From positions 29,558 to 93,557 of the forward strand of contig JAVJOW010000002.1 of assembly GCA_040216555.1 (NCBI GenBank): DNA of 64,000 nucleotides, read 5' to 3'. The notes beneath the pieces are model-generated. The model was not told the origin of the DNA and did not search any database. It saw only the letters and a program-made list of their open reading frames with translations. Origin of the DNA: Arenibacter sp040216555 (GTDB lineage Bacteria; Bacteroidota; Bacteroidia; Flavobacteriales; Flavobacteriaceae). Numbering within the stretch: position 1 is the first letter of the stretch; every line of letters starts with the position of its first letter. A program made the position numbers and the translations under genes. This document shows, piece by piece, positions 38,183-45,610 of the stretch.

Positions 38183-39772
38183 CTACTTCATTATCCTCGT
38201 CAACTGAAAATATCTTTTATAGGTATCTGGGATATCCGCAATATCCAATAGACAACCTTCCTCCATATAAGGATAAATTTCATCATAGGTCTTTACAATG
38301 TACATGCCCACCCGCTTGCTGATATGTTCGCGTCTTAAATCTTGAGGGCCATCGAGCCCAGCCGCGGCAATCAATTCTAAAAAGCTATGAATCGTGGCTT
38401 CGTGGTAATTCTTCGCCCTTGGTGCTTTGTCGTCCACAACCAGCCCTTTAATAAGGGATTTGTTCTGTGTGGCAACCCCTGTAGGGCAGGTATTCATATT
38501 GCATTGCAGGGCTTGGATGCATCCTATGGACAACATCATGGCTCGTGCACTGTTGCAACCATCGGCTCCCAATGCAATGGCCCTCGCCATGTGAAATCCG
38601 GTTATGATCTTTCCTGCAACGATTACTTTTATATCTTTCTTTAATCCGAATCCTACCAAGGTATCATGTACAAAAATCAACCCTTCTCGCAAGGGCATAC
38701 CCATGGTATTCGAAAATTCGACCGGGGCTGCACCAGTTCCGCCTTCTCCACCATCTACGGTAATAAAATCTGGCGTTATTCCCGTATAGATCATGGCTTC
38801 ACAGAAATCCATAAATTCCTGTTTCCTACCGATGCACAATTTAAACCCGATGGGTTTTCCATCGGACAGGTCGCGCAATTTCTTAATAAAATACATGAAC
38901 TGAATAGGGTCGGCAAAAGCGGAATGCGATGGAGGGGAATGAACTGCAATACCCGGTTTTATATGCCTTATTTTTGCAATTTCCTCTGTATTCTTTATGG
39001 CCGGCAAAATTCCACCATGACCGGGCTTCGCCCCTTGAGATAGTTTTATTTCGATCATTTTAACCGAAGGTCGTAAGGCATTTTCACGAAACGTTTTCTC
39101 ATTAAAAGTGCCATCATCGTTTCTACAGCCAAAATACCCTGTACCAATCTGCCAGATCAGGTCGCCCCCATATTTCAGATGATGATCGCTGATACCACCT
39201 TCACCTGTATTATGGGCAAAATTTCCCATTTTAGCACCCTTGTTCAAGGCCATAATGGCATTGTCGCTCAAAGAACCGAAACTCATAGCCGAAATATTCA
39301 AAAGGCTAGAAGAATAGGGTTGTTTACAATCCTTGCCGCCGATCAGCAACCTAGGAAACTCTCCTATGTCCTTTGGATTATTCTTTGCATACATAGAATG
39401 TTCCATCCATTCATAACCAGAGTGGTACAGATCCATTTGCGTACCAAAAGGCTCGGTATCCGTCTCTCCCTTTGCCCTTCTATATACTACCGACCTCAAT
39501 ATACGGTTCAATGGCCTTCCTTCTGTATCAGTCTCCACAAAATACTGCATAATCTCCGGCCTTACGGATTCCAATACATATCGGAACCTGCCGATTACCG
39601 GAAAGTTGCGCCTTATGGTATGACGTTTTTGAAAGATGTCAAAAACGCCCATCATAATTATTGGTCCAACTACTATGAAACACCATAAAATTGGAGGCCA
39701 TATAATAGCAATGCTGATAATGGCAATAAAAACCATGGTTGAGATAAGAATAAAAAGTTCACGGACTTTCAT
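38183..39772 (-). CDS. FMN-binding glutamate synthase family protein
   Basis: 529 residues. Two N-terminal membrane helices (residues about 5-45) are followed by the glutamate synthase central/FMN domain. Signatures are HNTGEGGISDHHLKYGGDLIWQIGTGYFGC, GAKPGHGGILPA, FITVDGGEGGTGAAP (FMN phosphate site) and the Fe-S cysteines CNMNTCPTGVATQ. It lacks the amidotransferase (glutaminase) domain of GltB, so it is a stand-alone member whose acceptor and nitrogen donor are unclear. The membrane anchor is typical of this subgroup. Single gene. Confidence 0.92.
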   Translation of the reverse strand: MKVRELFILISTMVFIAIISIAIIWPPILWCFIVVGPIIMMGVFDIFQKRHTIRRNFPVIGRFRYVLESVRPEIMQYFVETDTEGRPLNRILRSVVYRRAKGETDTEPFGTQMDLYHSGYEWMEHSMYAKNNPKDIGEFPRLLIGGKDCKQPYSSSLLNISAMSFGSLSDNAIMALNKGAKMGNFAHNTGEGGISDHHLKYGGDLIWQIGTGYFGCRNDDGTFNEKTFRENALRPSVKMIEIKLSQGAKPGHGGILPAIKNTEEIAKIRHIKPGIAVHSPPSHSAFADPIQFMYFIKKLRDLSDGKPIGFKLCIGRKQEFMDFCEAMIYTGITPDFITVDGGEGGTGAAPVEFSNTMGMPLREGLIFVHDTLVGFGLKKDIKVIVAGKIITGFHMARAIALGADGCNSARAMMLSIGCIQALQCNMNTCPTGVATQNKSLIKGLVVDDKAPRAKNYHEATIHSFLELIAAAGLDGPQDLRREHISKRVGMYIVKTYDEIYPYMEEGCLLDIADIPDTYKRYFQLTRIMK

Positions 39773-39993
39773 ATTAAGGCATATTAGGTTAACAACAAAA
39801 ATAAGAAACAGAATTGTATTGTTGCATTCTAATATACAGGGTTAATTAATAAGAAAATTAAAATCAGCATAGTGTTTTTGGGCGATGCAAAAAAAATGAA
39901 CAGGACCCGAACTTTAAGAAAGTTCTAACTAAAAATTGTTATTGCAAGCACAATTTTTATGATTGACCCATCGAAAAGTTCAGGATAAACTCC

Positions 39994-40031
39994 GAGACTT
40001 CCCGCCTATGGCGGGACAGGCTTCACGTCTC
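39994..40031. repeat. Compound inverted repeat (REP-like)
   Basis: An inner perfect palindrome CCCGCC-TAT-GGCGGG (40,001-40,015) is nested within an outer GAGAC...GTCTC pair. It is far more GC-rich than its surroundings, and the form recalls short dispersed palindromes of flavobacterial genomes. No second copy was noticed in this window. Confidence 0.5.
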
Positions 40032-40057
40032 TCCGCCGATAAATAAATTTTAGGTAT

Positions 40058-40089
40058 AAAAAAACCTCCATAAAACGGAGGTTTTTTCT
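40058..40089 (-). terminator. Terminator of the interrupted tRNA-Leu gene
   Basis: An AAAAACCTCC / GGAGGTTTTT stem around a short TATAAAAC-type loop, T-rich on both strands. It sits just beyond the tRNA-Leu 3' end in the tRNA's own direction, so it is best read as that gene's native terminator, left behind with the displaced 3' fragment. Confidence 0.7.
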
Positions 40090-40095
40090 TGTTGT

Positions 40096-40144
40096 ACAGG
40101 CGGAGAGACTCGAACTCTCACACCTTGCGGCACTAGATCCTAAG
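40096..40144 (-). tRNA. 3' fragment of tRNA-Leu (attachment-site half)
   Basis: On the minus strand the sequence runs from the anticodon loop (CTTAGGA, suggesting anticodon UAG) through the long variable-arm block TGCCGCAAGGTG, a T-arm GAGAG-TTCGAGT-CTCTC, and an acceptor 3' strand CGCCTGTA. The 5' half is absent and is replaced by AT-rich DNA. The break in the anticodon loop is where tyrosine recombinases commonly cut, and an integrase gene starts 154 bases away. This is an att half-site, not a working tRNA. Confidence 0.8.
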
Positions 40145-40297
40145 TTTTTTCTAATTTGTATCTATAAATACTAAAATAACTTATTATCAGTTACTTACAA
40201 AATTTAATAAATCAAATAATACCATAAAAAGCCATATAAAACCACCATTTGTTTTAACATTGTTTTACCAATTTTTGTATCTTTATAAAAAGAACAA

Positions 40298-41521
40298 ATG
40301 GCAACGATCAAAGCATTACTTTGGAAAAAAGAGAATAAGGCAGGGGAATGCACCATCGCCATTCGCATTACTAAAAATAGGAAATCGACTTATATTCATA
40401 CAGGTCAGAAAATTAAGCCAAAGTATTGGGATGAAGTAACGAGTAAAGTTAAAAAAAGTCACCCGAACTCGAATCGTTTAAACAATTTTATATCCTCCAA
40501 AGTCTTAGAAATAAATAAAACACTTTTAGACGTAGAGACCGAAGTCAATTCCAAAAGACAAATTGCAGAAATAAAAAAAACAATTTCAGGTAAATATAAA
40601 AGCTCCTCGTTTTACACATTTGCCGAAGCTTATTTTGAAGAACTTGAAAAAAACAAAAAGTATTCTCGAATCGATTGTGAACGACCCCTATTGAATAGGA
40701 TTAAAAGGTATCCAAGGGCAAAGACGTTGACCTTCGAGGCCATTACCCCTCTTTTTCTACGAGGCTTCATCTCCTATTTAAAAAGCACTAAAGATTCCGT
40801 TGGGGAAAGAAGTATTGTAAACACGCTGATTTTCATACGCACCTTGCATAACAGGGCTTCCCAACAAGGCATTATCTCTAGGGATAATTATCCTTTTGGG
40901 AATACCGATGGAAAGATTAAAATAAGAATTCCAAAATCTATCAAAATCGGTCTTACTTCAGAGGAAATCAGAATTATCGAAGAAATAGATCTTTCTGACA
41001 ATCCAAAGCAGCACCACACTCGCAATGTATTTCTTTTTAGTTTCTATCTCGCCGGAATGAGGGTTTCCGATGTAGTTCAAATGACTTGGGCGAACGTGCA
41101 AGGAGAAAGAATATATTATACCATGAACAAGAATCAAAAAAACCTTTCGCTCAAAATACATGGTAAACTTCAGAAAATTTTGGATAAATACCTCCCGACG
41201 AAAACCGCACACACCGATTATATCTTCCCTGAATTAAAAGAAGCCGCCAATAATCCGAAAGATATTCTAAGGGTTAGCAAAACGGCCAACAAAAGACTTA
41301 ATAGATATTTGGCGCAAATTGCCGAGCGAGCGGAAATAACAAAGAAAATCACGATGCACGTATCTCGTCATTCCTTTGGAAATATATCTGGAGATCGCAT
41401 TCCGTTACAAGTATTGCAAAAGCTTTATAATCATTCCGACATTAAAACAACCATTGACTACCAGCAAAACTTTGTAAATAAAGATTTGGACGATGCGCTT
41501 GATAGTGTCATTGGTTTTTGA
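40298..41521 (+). CDS. Tyrosine recombinase / phage-type integrase
   Basis: 407 residues. The N-terminal Arm DNA-binding domain (MATIKALLWKKENKAGECTIAIRI) and SAM-like core-binding domain (about 100-210) are Bacteroidota style. The catalytic domain has the first Arg in LAGMRVSDVV, the H-x-x-R box HVSRHSFG, and the Tyr nucleophile in TTIDYQQNF near the C-terminus. All key residues are present, so it appears active. It lies next to the tRNA-Leu fragment and presumably moved the element into that site. Confidence 0.93.
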   Translation: MATIKALLWKKENKAGECTIAIRITKNRKSTYIHTGQKIKPKYWDEVTSKVKKSHPNSNRLNNFISSKVLEINKTLLDVETEVNSKRQIAEIKKTISGKYKSSSFYTFAEAYFEELEKNKKYSRIDCERPLLNRIKRYPRAKTLTFEAITPLFLRGFISYLKSTKDSVGERSIVNTLIFIRTLHNRASQQGIISRDNYPFGNTDGKIKIRIPKSIKIGLTSEEIRIIEEIDLSDNPKQHHTRNVFLFSFYLAGMRVSDVVQMTWANVQGERIYYTMNKNQKNLSLKIHGKLQKILDKYLPTKTAHTDYIFPELKEAANNPKDILRVSKTANKRLNRYLAQIAERAEITKKITMHVSRHSFGNISGDRIPLQVLQKLYNHSDIKTTIDYQQNFVNKDLDDALDSVIGF

Positions 41522-41593
41522 TCTATTCACGCATGGCGCTTTCCCTAAATACGTTATCGGCCTTATAAATAGTTCCATCTGAAAATAATTATG

Positions 41594-41601
41594 TATATTT
41601 G
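41594..41601 (+). promoter_or_regulatory. Possible -7 box for the AbiE operon
   Basis: TATATTTG is an exact TAnnTTTG match 52 bases before the antitoxin ATG and 17 bases before the palindromic operator. No good -33 TTG was found, so its strength is uncertain. Confidence 0.45.
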
Positions 41602-41617
41602 TTCATAATTTTTATTT

Positions 41618-41635
41618 GTTCACGTTTTCGTGAAC
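41618..41635. promoter_or_regulatory. Palindromic operator before abiE antitoxin
   Basis: GTTCACGTTTTCGTGAAC is an 18-bp perfect inverted repeat between the likely -7 box and the antitoxin ATG at 41,654. Related half-sites (GTTCA at 41,601 and GTGAAC just before the ATG) flank it. AbiEi antitoxins autoregulate through inverted repeats upstream of their gene, so this is the likely binding site. Confidence 0.7.
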
Positions 41636-41653
41636 TATAAAATAAAGTGAACA

Positions 41654-42655
41654 ATGAACGATCAAGGAATTGTGCAATATGCATTGGCCAACCTTCAGAA
41701 AACAGGTAAAATCGAAGCCAAATGGCTTGATAAAGCCCCTAATGAAGTCTTAGACGGCACGATAGCCCTTACCCTGAACGACCGGACTATCAAGCTTGGC
41801 ATAGAAATTAAAAAAGAGCTAAGAAATATCCATCTTCCAAAATTAGAGGCATTCGCCAAGGAGTATGAGCCATTTATGATCGTTGCACAAACCATATTTC
41901 CCAAAATAAAACAAGAGCTTCGTAACAGGAACATCGCCTATCTTGAGGCCAACGGTAATATTTACCTCAACAAAAAAGAAACCTTCCTTTGGCTAGATAC
42001 CAATGAACCCATCGCCATAAAGCAAAAGACCACAAATAGGGCATTTACCAAAACCGGCCTAAAGGTTGTTTACCAATTCCTATTGGACGATACATGGGTT
42101 AACAAAACCTATCGTGAGATAGCCGATAAAACAGATACAGGTATCGGCAATATCACGAACATCTTCAATGGTCTAAAGGATGATGGTTTCCTCATTCCAC
42201 TTACCAAGGACACTTATATCTTAGAGGACAATAAAAAGTTACTCGAAAAATGGATTATGGCCTATGAAAAAAAGTTGAAACCAAATCTGGTCATTGGAAC
42301 ATATCGATTTGTTGATAACGATGCTTTTTTTAATTGGAAGGACATTAAATTAAAACAGGGGCAAACGTTCTGGGGAGGAGAACCCGCCGGAGACATATAT
42401 ACCGATAACCTTCGACCGGAGGAGTTAACGCTGTACACCACCGAACCAAGAAACAAACTGATGAAGAACTATAGGCTTGTTCCCGATGAGGGCGGCAATG
42501 TCAAGATCTACGAAAAATTCTGGAAGGACAATACAGAGGAAAAAGAAGCGGTTCATCCTTTGCTCGCTTACGCCGACCTGATAATGAAAGGGGATAGACG
42601 ATGTACCGAAACCGCAGAAAAAATATATAATGAGTACTTACAGGATAAATTTTAA
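41654..42655 (+). CDS. Type IV toxin-antitoxin AbiEi family antitoxin / autorepressor
   Basis: 333 residues. It has a C-terminal region and a winged-helix-like segment (TGLKVVYQFLLDDTWVNKTYREIADKTDTGIGNITNIFNGL, read in parts) as in AbiEi-type antitoxins encoded just before an AbiEii nucleotidyltransferase. It overlaps the toxin start by 26 bases, so translation is coupled. It probably represses its own promoter through the upstream palindrome and counters the toxin. The identification rests on the gene pair and layout as well as sequence. Confidence 0.82.
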   Translation: MNDQGIVQYALANLQKTGKIEAKWLDKAPNEVLDGTIALTLNDRTIKLGIEIKKELRNIHLPKLEAFAKEYEPFMIVAQTIFPKIKQELRNRNIAYLEANGNIYLNKKETFLWLDTNEPIAIKQKTTNRAFTKTGLKVVYQFLLDDTWVNKTYREIADKTDTGIGNITNIFNGLKDDGFLIPLTKDTYILEDNKKLLEKWIMAYEKKLKPNLVIGTYRFVDNDAFFNWKDIKLKQGQTFWGGEPAGDIYTDNLRPEELTLYTTEPRNKLMKNYRLVPDEGGNVKIYEKFWKDNTEEKEAVHPLLAYADLIMKGDRRCTETAEKIYNEYLQDKF

Positions 42656-43487
42656 ACAACTCCGACAAAGACCCGACCTTTTAGAAATGTTGGCAGCTTT
42701 GGAACGAGGTTTTGCAGCATTCCATGTTGACTTTTATTTGGTCGGTGCCGTCGCCCGTGATATATGGATGACGGCAATTAATGAAATCCCGCCAAGCAGA
42801 ATTACAAGAGACATTGATTTTGCCGTTTTTATCGAAGACAAGGGAATCTATGAAAAACTAAAACGGCACCTTATTGAAATAGAACACTTTCAACCTTCCA
42901 TAGAGAATAACTTCGTGTTATTTTGGCAGGGCAGAATGCAGGTTGACCTCCTTCCTTTCGGAAACATTGAAGATGAAAATGCCAAGCTAAGTTTGGAAGG
43001 TACTGGCCTTACCAGTTTGAACATGCCTGGCTTCAAAGAAATCTATGAGAGCGGATTGCCCGAAGTAGAATTAGAAGGGGAACATCGATTCAAGTTCTGC
43101 ACCTTGCCCGGAATCGTTATTCTAAAGCTCATCGCTTGGGAAGACCGTCCTGAAATCCGAAGGGATGACCTAAAAGACATTCTGACAATACTGACTCATT
43201 TTTTTGAAATGTACACCGACCAAATTTACGAGCATCATTCAGATCTATTTGGCGACGATGATTTTGGGCTTCATCTCATTGCAGCACGAGTGATGGGTCG
43301 AGAGATGAAAAAAATAGCGATGAGGAATGAAAAACTCTATGAAAGGCTGACCAATCTTCTAGAAAAAAATACGATGGATGTCAATACAAGCGAAATTGGG
43401 AAGATTCTGGCAAATATGGCAAACACTACTGTTGCCGAAAGTCTAAAACCATTAGTTGAAATTCAGCTCGGATTTCAAGGCGATTAA
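42630..43487 (+). CDS. AbiEii/AbiGii family nucleotidyltransferase toxin
   Basis: 285 residues. The nucleotidyltransferase core has LVGAVARDIW followed by RDIDFAVF, the D-x-D metal pair of the Pol-beta-like fold, and a later helical domain with IVILKLIAWEDRPEIRRDDLKDI. AbiEii toxins of type IV systems nucleotidylate cellular targets (tRNA in characterised relatives) and cause abortive infection or stabilise elements. It sits within the integrase-bearing region, consistent with element maintenance or phage defence. Confidence 0.88.
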   Translation: MSTYRINFKQLRQRPDLLEMLAALERGFAAFHVDFYLVGAVARDIWMTAINEIPPSRITRDIDFAVFIEDKGIYEKLKRHLIEIEHFQPSIENNFVLFWQGRMQVDLLPFGNIEDENAKLSLEGTGLTSLNMPGFKEIYESGLPEVELEGEHRFKFCTLPGIVILKLIAWEDRPEIRRDDLKDILTILTHFFEMYTDQIYEHHSDLFGDDDFGLHLIAARVMGREMKKIAMRNEKLYERLTNLLEKNTMDVNTSEIGKILANMANTTVAESLKPLVEIQLGFQGD

Positions 43488-43514
43488 AAATTAGTTTTCC
43501 GTCCTCCCCCAAAC

Positions 43515-43751
43515 TTACCATAACTTAACTGCACGTGGATCCTGCGGAGTTTCTTTAGCGTTCCGATAGATAAGCGTTAAGACGAAACTTCGTAGGTCGT
43601 AATCAAGTCTTGACTGGGCATGCAATGCCTTTTCGCTCCACATCAGCAACAGATTCGATTTGGAATGTGTATCGAATACTTTGTGCAGATTCGAGCCGCC
43701 CAGTCTTCTATGTACTGTAAAACCTTTGATGAACCGTGCCCGACAATCCAT
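43515..43751 (-). CDS. Unrecognised 78-aa protein, doubtful
   Basis: An open frame with mixed charged/hydrophobic composition (RRLGGSNLHKVFDTHSKSNLLLMWSEKALHAQ) converging on the toxin gene. It looks more protein-like than its AT-rich surroundings but no family was recognised. It lies directly downstream, on the same strand, of a ribbon-helix-helix-like remnant, so it may be another decayed mobility gene piece. Confidence 0.35.
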   Translation of the reverse strand: MDCRARFIKGFTVHRRLGGSNLHKVFDTHSKSNLLLMWSEKALHAQSRLDYDLRSFVLTLIYRNAKETPQDPRAVKLW

Positions 43752-43791
43752 TTGGCTGACCAGTCCATACTTTACCCCTAACCTCCCCGTT

Positions 43792-44025
43792 TCATTTTAC
43801 GCTTTCTTGACTTGAATATGAAACGGGGAGCATATCCTTTTCTTCAGCCTCTTGTTGTAAGGCCAATCTTCTAAGGAGAGGACTTATCACGCCCCTTTCC
43901 AAAATATTCAAGTTATAGGATTCGCATATTTTTCTCAAATTATCGTATTCCGTGATATTGAAACGAAACGCTATAGTAGACTCCCATTTCCTTTCCCTAA
44001 AACGTTTTACCTCCCCTTTTGTTGA
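43792..44025 (-). pseudogene. Ribbon-helix-helix-like mobilisation protein remnant
   Basis: The minus strand is open for 77 codons but contains no usable start codon (it begins after a TAA with STKGEVKRFRERKWES). The translation has TIAFRFNITEYDNLRKICESY and GVISPLLRRLALQQEAEE, a pattern like RHH DNA-binding relaxosome or plasmid proteins (basic N-terminus, beta strand, two helices). The missing start and nearby stops suggest a truncated gene. The family call is tentative. Confidence 0.45.
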
Positions 44026-44473
44026 TTACCGTTTTATTATACGATATTCTTATCGGTTTTCACTTCGCCAGAAGTAGGAGTTTTAAGATGCTTAAAACAT
44101 AACTTGCTATCTTCTCAGAAGATTAATATATTCAATTCTTTTTTAATGAAATATTATTCACAACTGGTGGGTCTGATTTGTTCCTACTCCAAAATTAAAA
44201 TACCTTCCGAATGCTTAAATCCTATGTGCATATATACATATACCCATATATTTATATATACATATTTCAATATATCCCGAAAGCATCATTCCCTTTATTA
44301 TTTATTCTTTGGAGGGTTTTATTGAACAAGTGCAACCTGGAGGCTATGGAACATTTCAACGGCTAAAAATAAATGTGGCTAGGGAGAGGAATAGGTCAAG
44401 GGGTTTTTCTCCCCACGTGCTTTTCAGTGGCCGAGAGGGGGTCGGGCAAAACTGGAATGGAAAGACTTTACTT

Positions 44474-44496
44474 GCGGACAGGTGAAGCGTGTCCGC
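44474..44496. repeat. Inverted repeat in a GC-rich block (possible transfer-origin element)
   Basis: GCGGACA, a 9-nt spacer and TGTCCGC form a perfect 7-bp inverted repeat. It lies inside the only markedly G-rich segment of an otherwise AT-rich region, between mobility-gene remnants. Short inverted repeats next to a nick region are typical of oriT sites, but no relaxase is present here. Confidence 0.35.
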
Positions 44497-45113
44497 TAGG
44501 GGAGGATCGGAGTGGAAGGGTTGACCGACTTCCGCCGTGGCTTGGGAAAACATATTAATTTTACAAGTATGGTTCCTTACAGAAAGTCCAAATATAAGTG
44601 GGTTTAACGGCACTCCAAAAATTGTGAAAAGATGCACAAGATAGTCTCATAAAACCTTATTTGCAGGGATGGCATCAGACTATGCATCCATCGTTTATTC
44701 AAACATTGGCAGCTTTAGTTCCACTAAGTCATGCTGCCGTAAAACCTTCGTTTTATTGGATTAATCGTTTTTACTACATATAAACGTCCCTATAATGCTT
44801 AATGGAGCTTTAGGCACATCGTCATACAGCTACCCATGATGCCTAATCACAGTTGAAAATAGTGTGATTCTCGCTATTATCACCCAATTCTTTTATTAAC
44901 ACGCTTATAATATGCTAAACTGCCTATATTATATGACCAAAAAAAATGAAATTATGTTCACAGTCCAAAAATCATTAACTGACCTCCAAACATATTTAGG
45001 TACCGGTCAAAATTAGAGAATATGTACTGATTTAATTCATTTTGACTTCTTTTTTGGTGTCATTTGCAGCCATTTGTTATCAAGGAAAAGTGCGCGTTTC
45101 TATTTCTTACCTT

Positions 45114-45157
45114 TTACTTATAATATCCAACAATCTTACTTATAATATCCAACAATC
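45114..45157. repeat. Perfect 22-bp tandem duplication
   Basis: The unit at 45,114-45,135 (beginning TTACTTATAATATCC) is repeated exactly at 45,136-45,157, ending two bases before the ATG of the integrase remnant. It could be an integrase Arm-site pair or a replication-slippage duplication. Confidence 0.8.
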
Positions 45158-45158
45158 A

Positions 45159-45299
45159 ATGGCCAAGGTAAGTTTCATACTCGACACAAGGAAGAAATCC
45201 ATAAGCTGGATTACGGGCCTCTTTCCCATAATACTCAAGGGCTTCCATAAAAAGAACCGGATGTTCCGACTTGGCCCTTATGCCTCCCCTGCCAATTAG
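45159..45299 (+). pseudogene. Truncated N-terminus of a second tyrosine integrase
   Basis: 46 codons beginning MAKVSFILDTRKKS and continuing PIILKGFHKKNRMFRLGPYASP before a stop. This is the Arm DNA-binding domain that begins Bacteroidota integrases (beta strands that bind arm sites). No catalytic part follows, so it is a remnant of a separate element from the intact integrase at 40,298, whose N-terminus differs. Confidence 0.65.
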
Positions 45300-45610
45300 G
45301 CCGATAGAAACCATATTCTAAGCAAATCGGTAGCTTTGAACATTGGATATAATTCTCAAAAAATAAAATCATAACTAGGTAATAAATTCCTTTTGGCTAG
45401 GCAAGGGATATATAGGTTTGGTAATTGCATCCACCGGATGGATGCCCACCTTCTTTTAGGCCATATCAAGGTCAGATGGCACACTGTACAGGATTTTAAG
45501 ATAAAAAGATGGTCGAAAATAACATTTCAGTAACCCTATGTTGGGGGTAAATTATTTTTATAAATAGTCTACCTAGGTAAGTAAAACATGGTAGAAGCCA
45601 ACTGTTTGTT
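45300..45610. other. Gene-free stretch
   Basis: 311 bases with one short inverted repeat (GCATCCA / TGGATGC, 45,427-45,445). Nothing else can be supported. Confidence 0.5.

Larger units (their letters stand above)
39773..40095. other. Gene-free stretch at the island border
   Basis: 323 bases between the glutamate-synthase-like gene and the tRNA fragment. It holds a compound hairpin (39,994-40,031) and the terminator at 40,058-40,089. No reading frame is supported. Confidence 0.6.
44026..45158. other. Long stretch without a supported gene
   Basis: About 1.1 kb. It contains an AT-rich run of repeated TATATACATAT-like words (44,221-44,277), an abruptly GC-rich block (about 44,375-44,555) with an inverted repeat, and a 22-bp tandem duplication at its right end. 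Open frames here have unlikely compositions and no recognisable family. Confidence 0.5.

Noticed and set aside
44104..44325. 73-codon frame with repeated Ile/Tyr/Thr
   Set aside because: Reads through an AT-rich TATATACATAT tract; composition is that of repeat DNA, not protein.
44356..44637. 93-codon frame on the minus strand in the GC-rich block
   Set aside because: No recognisable family and the opposite strand is equally open; better described as non-coding.
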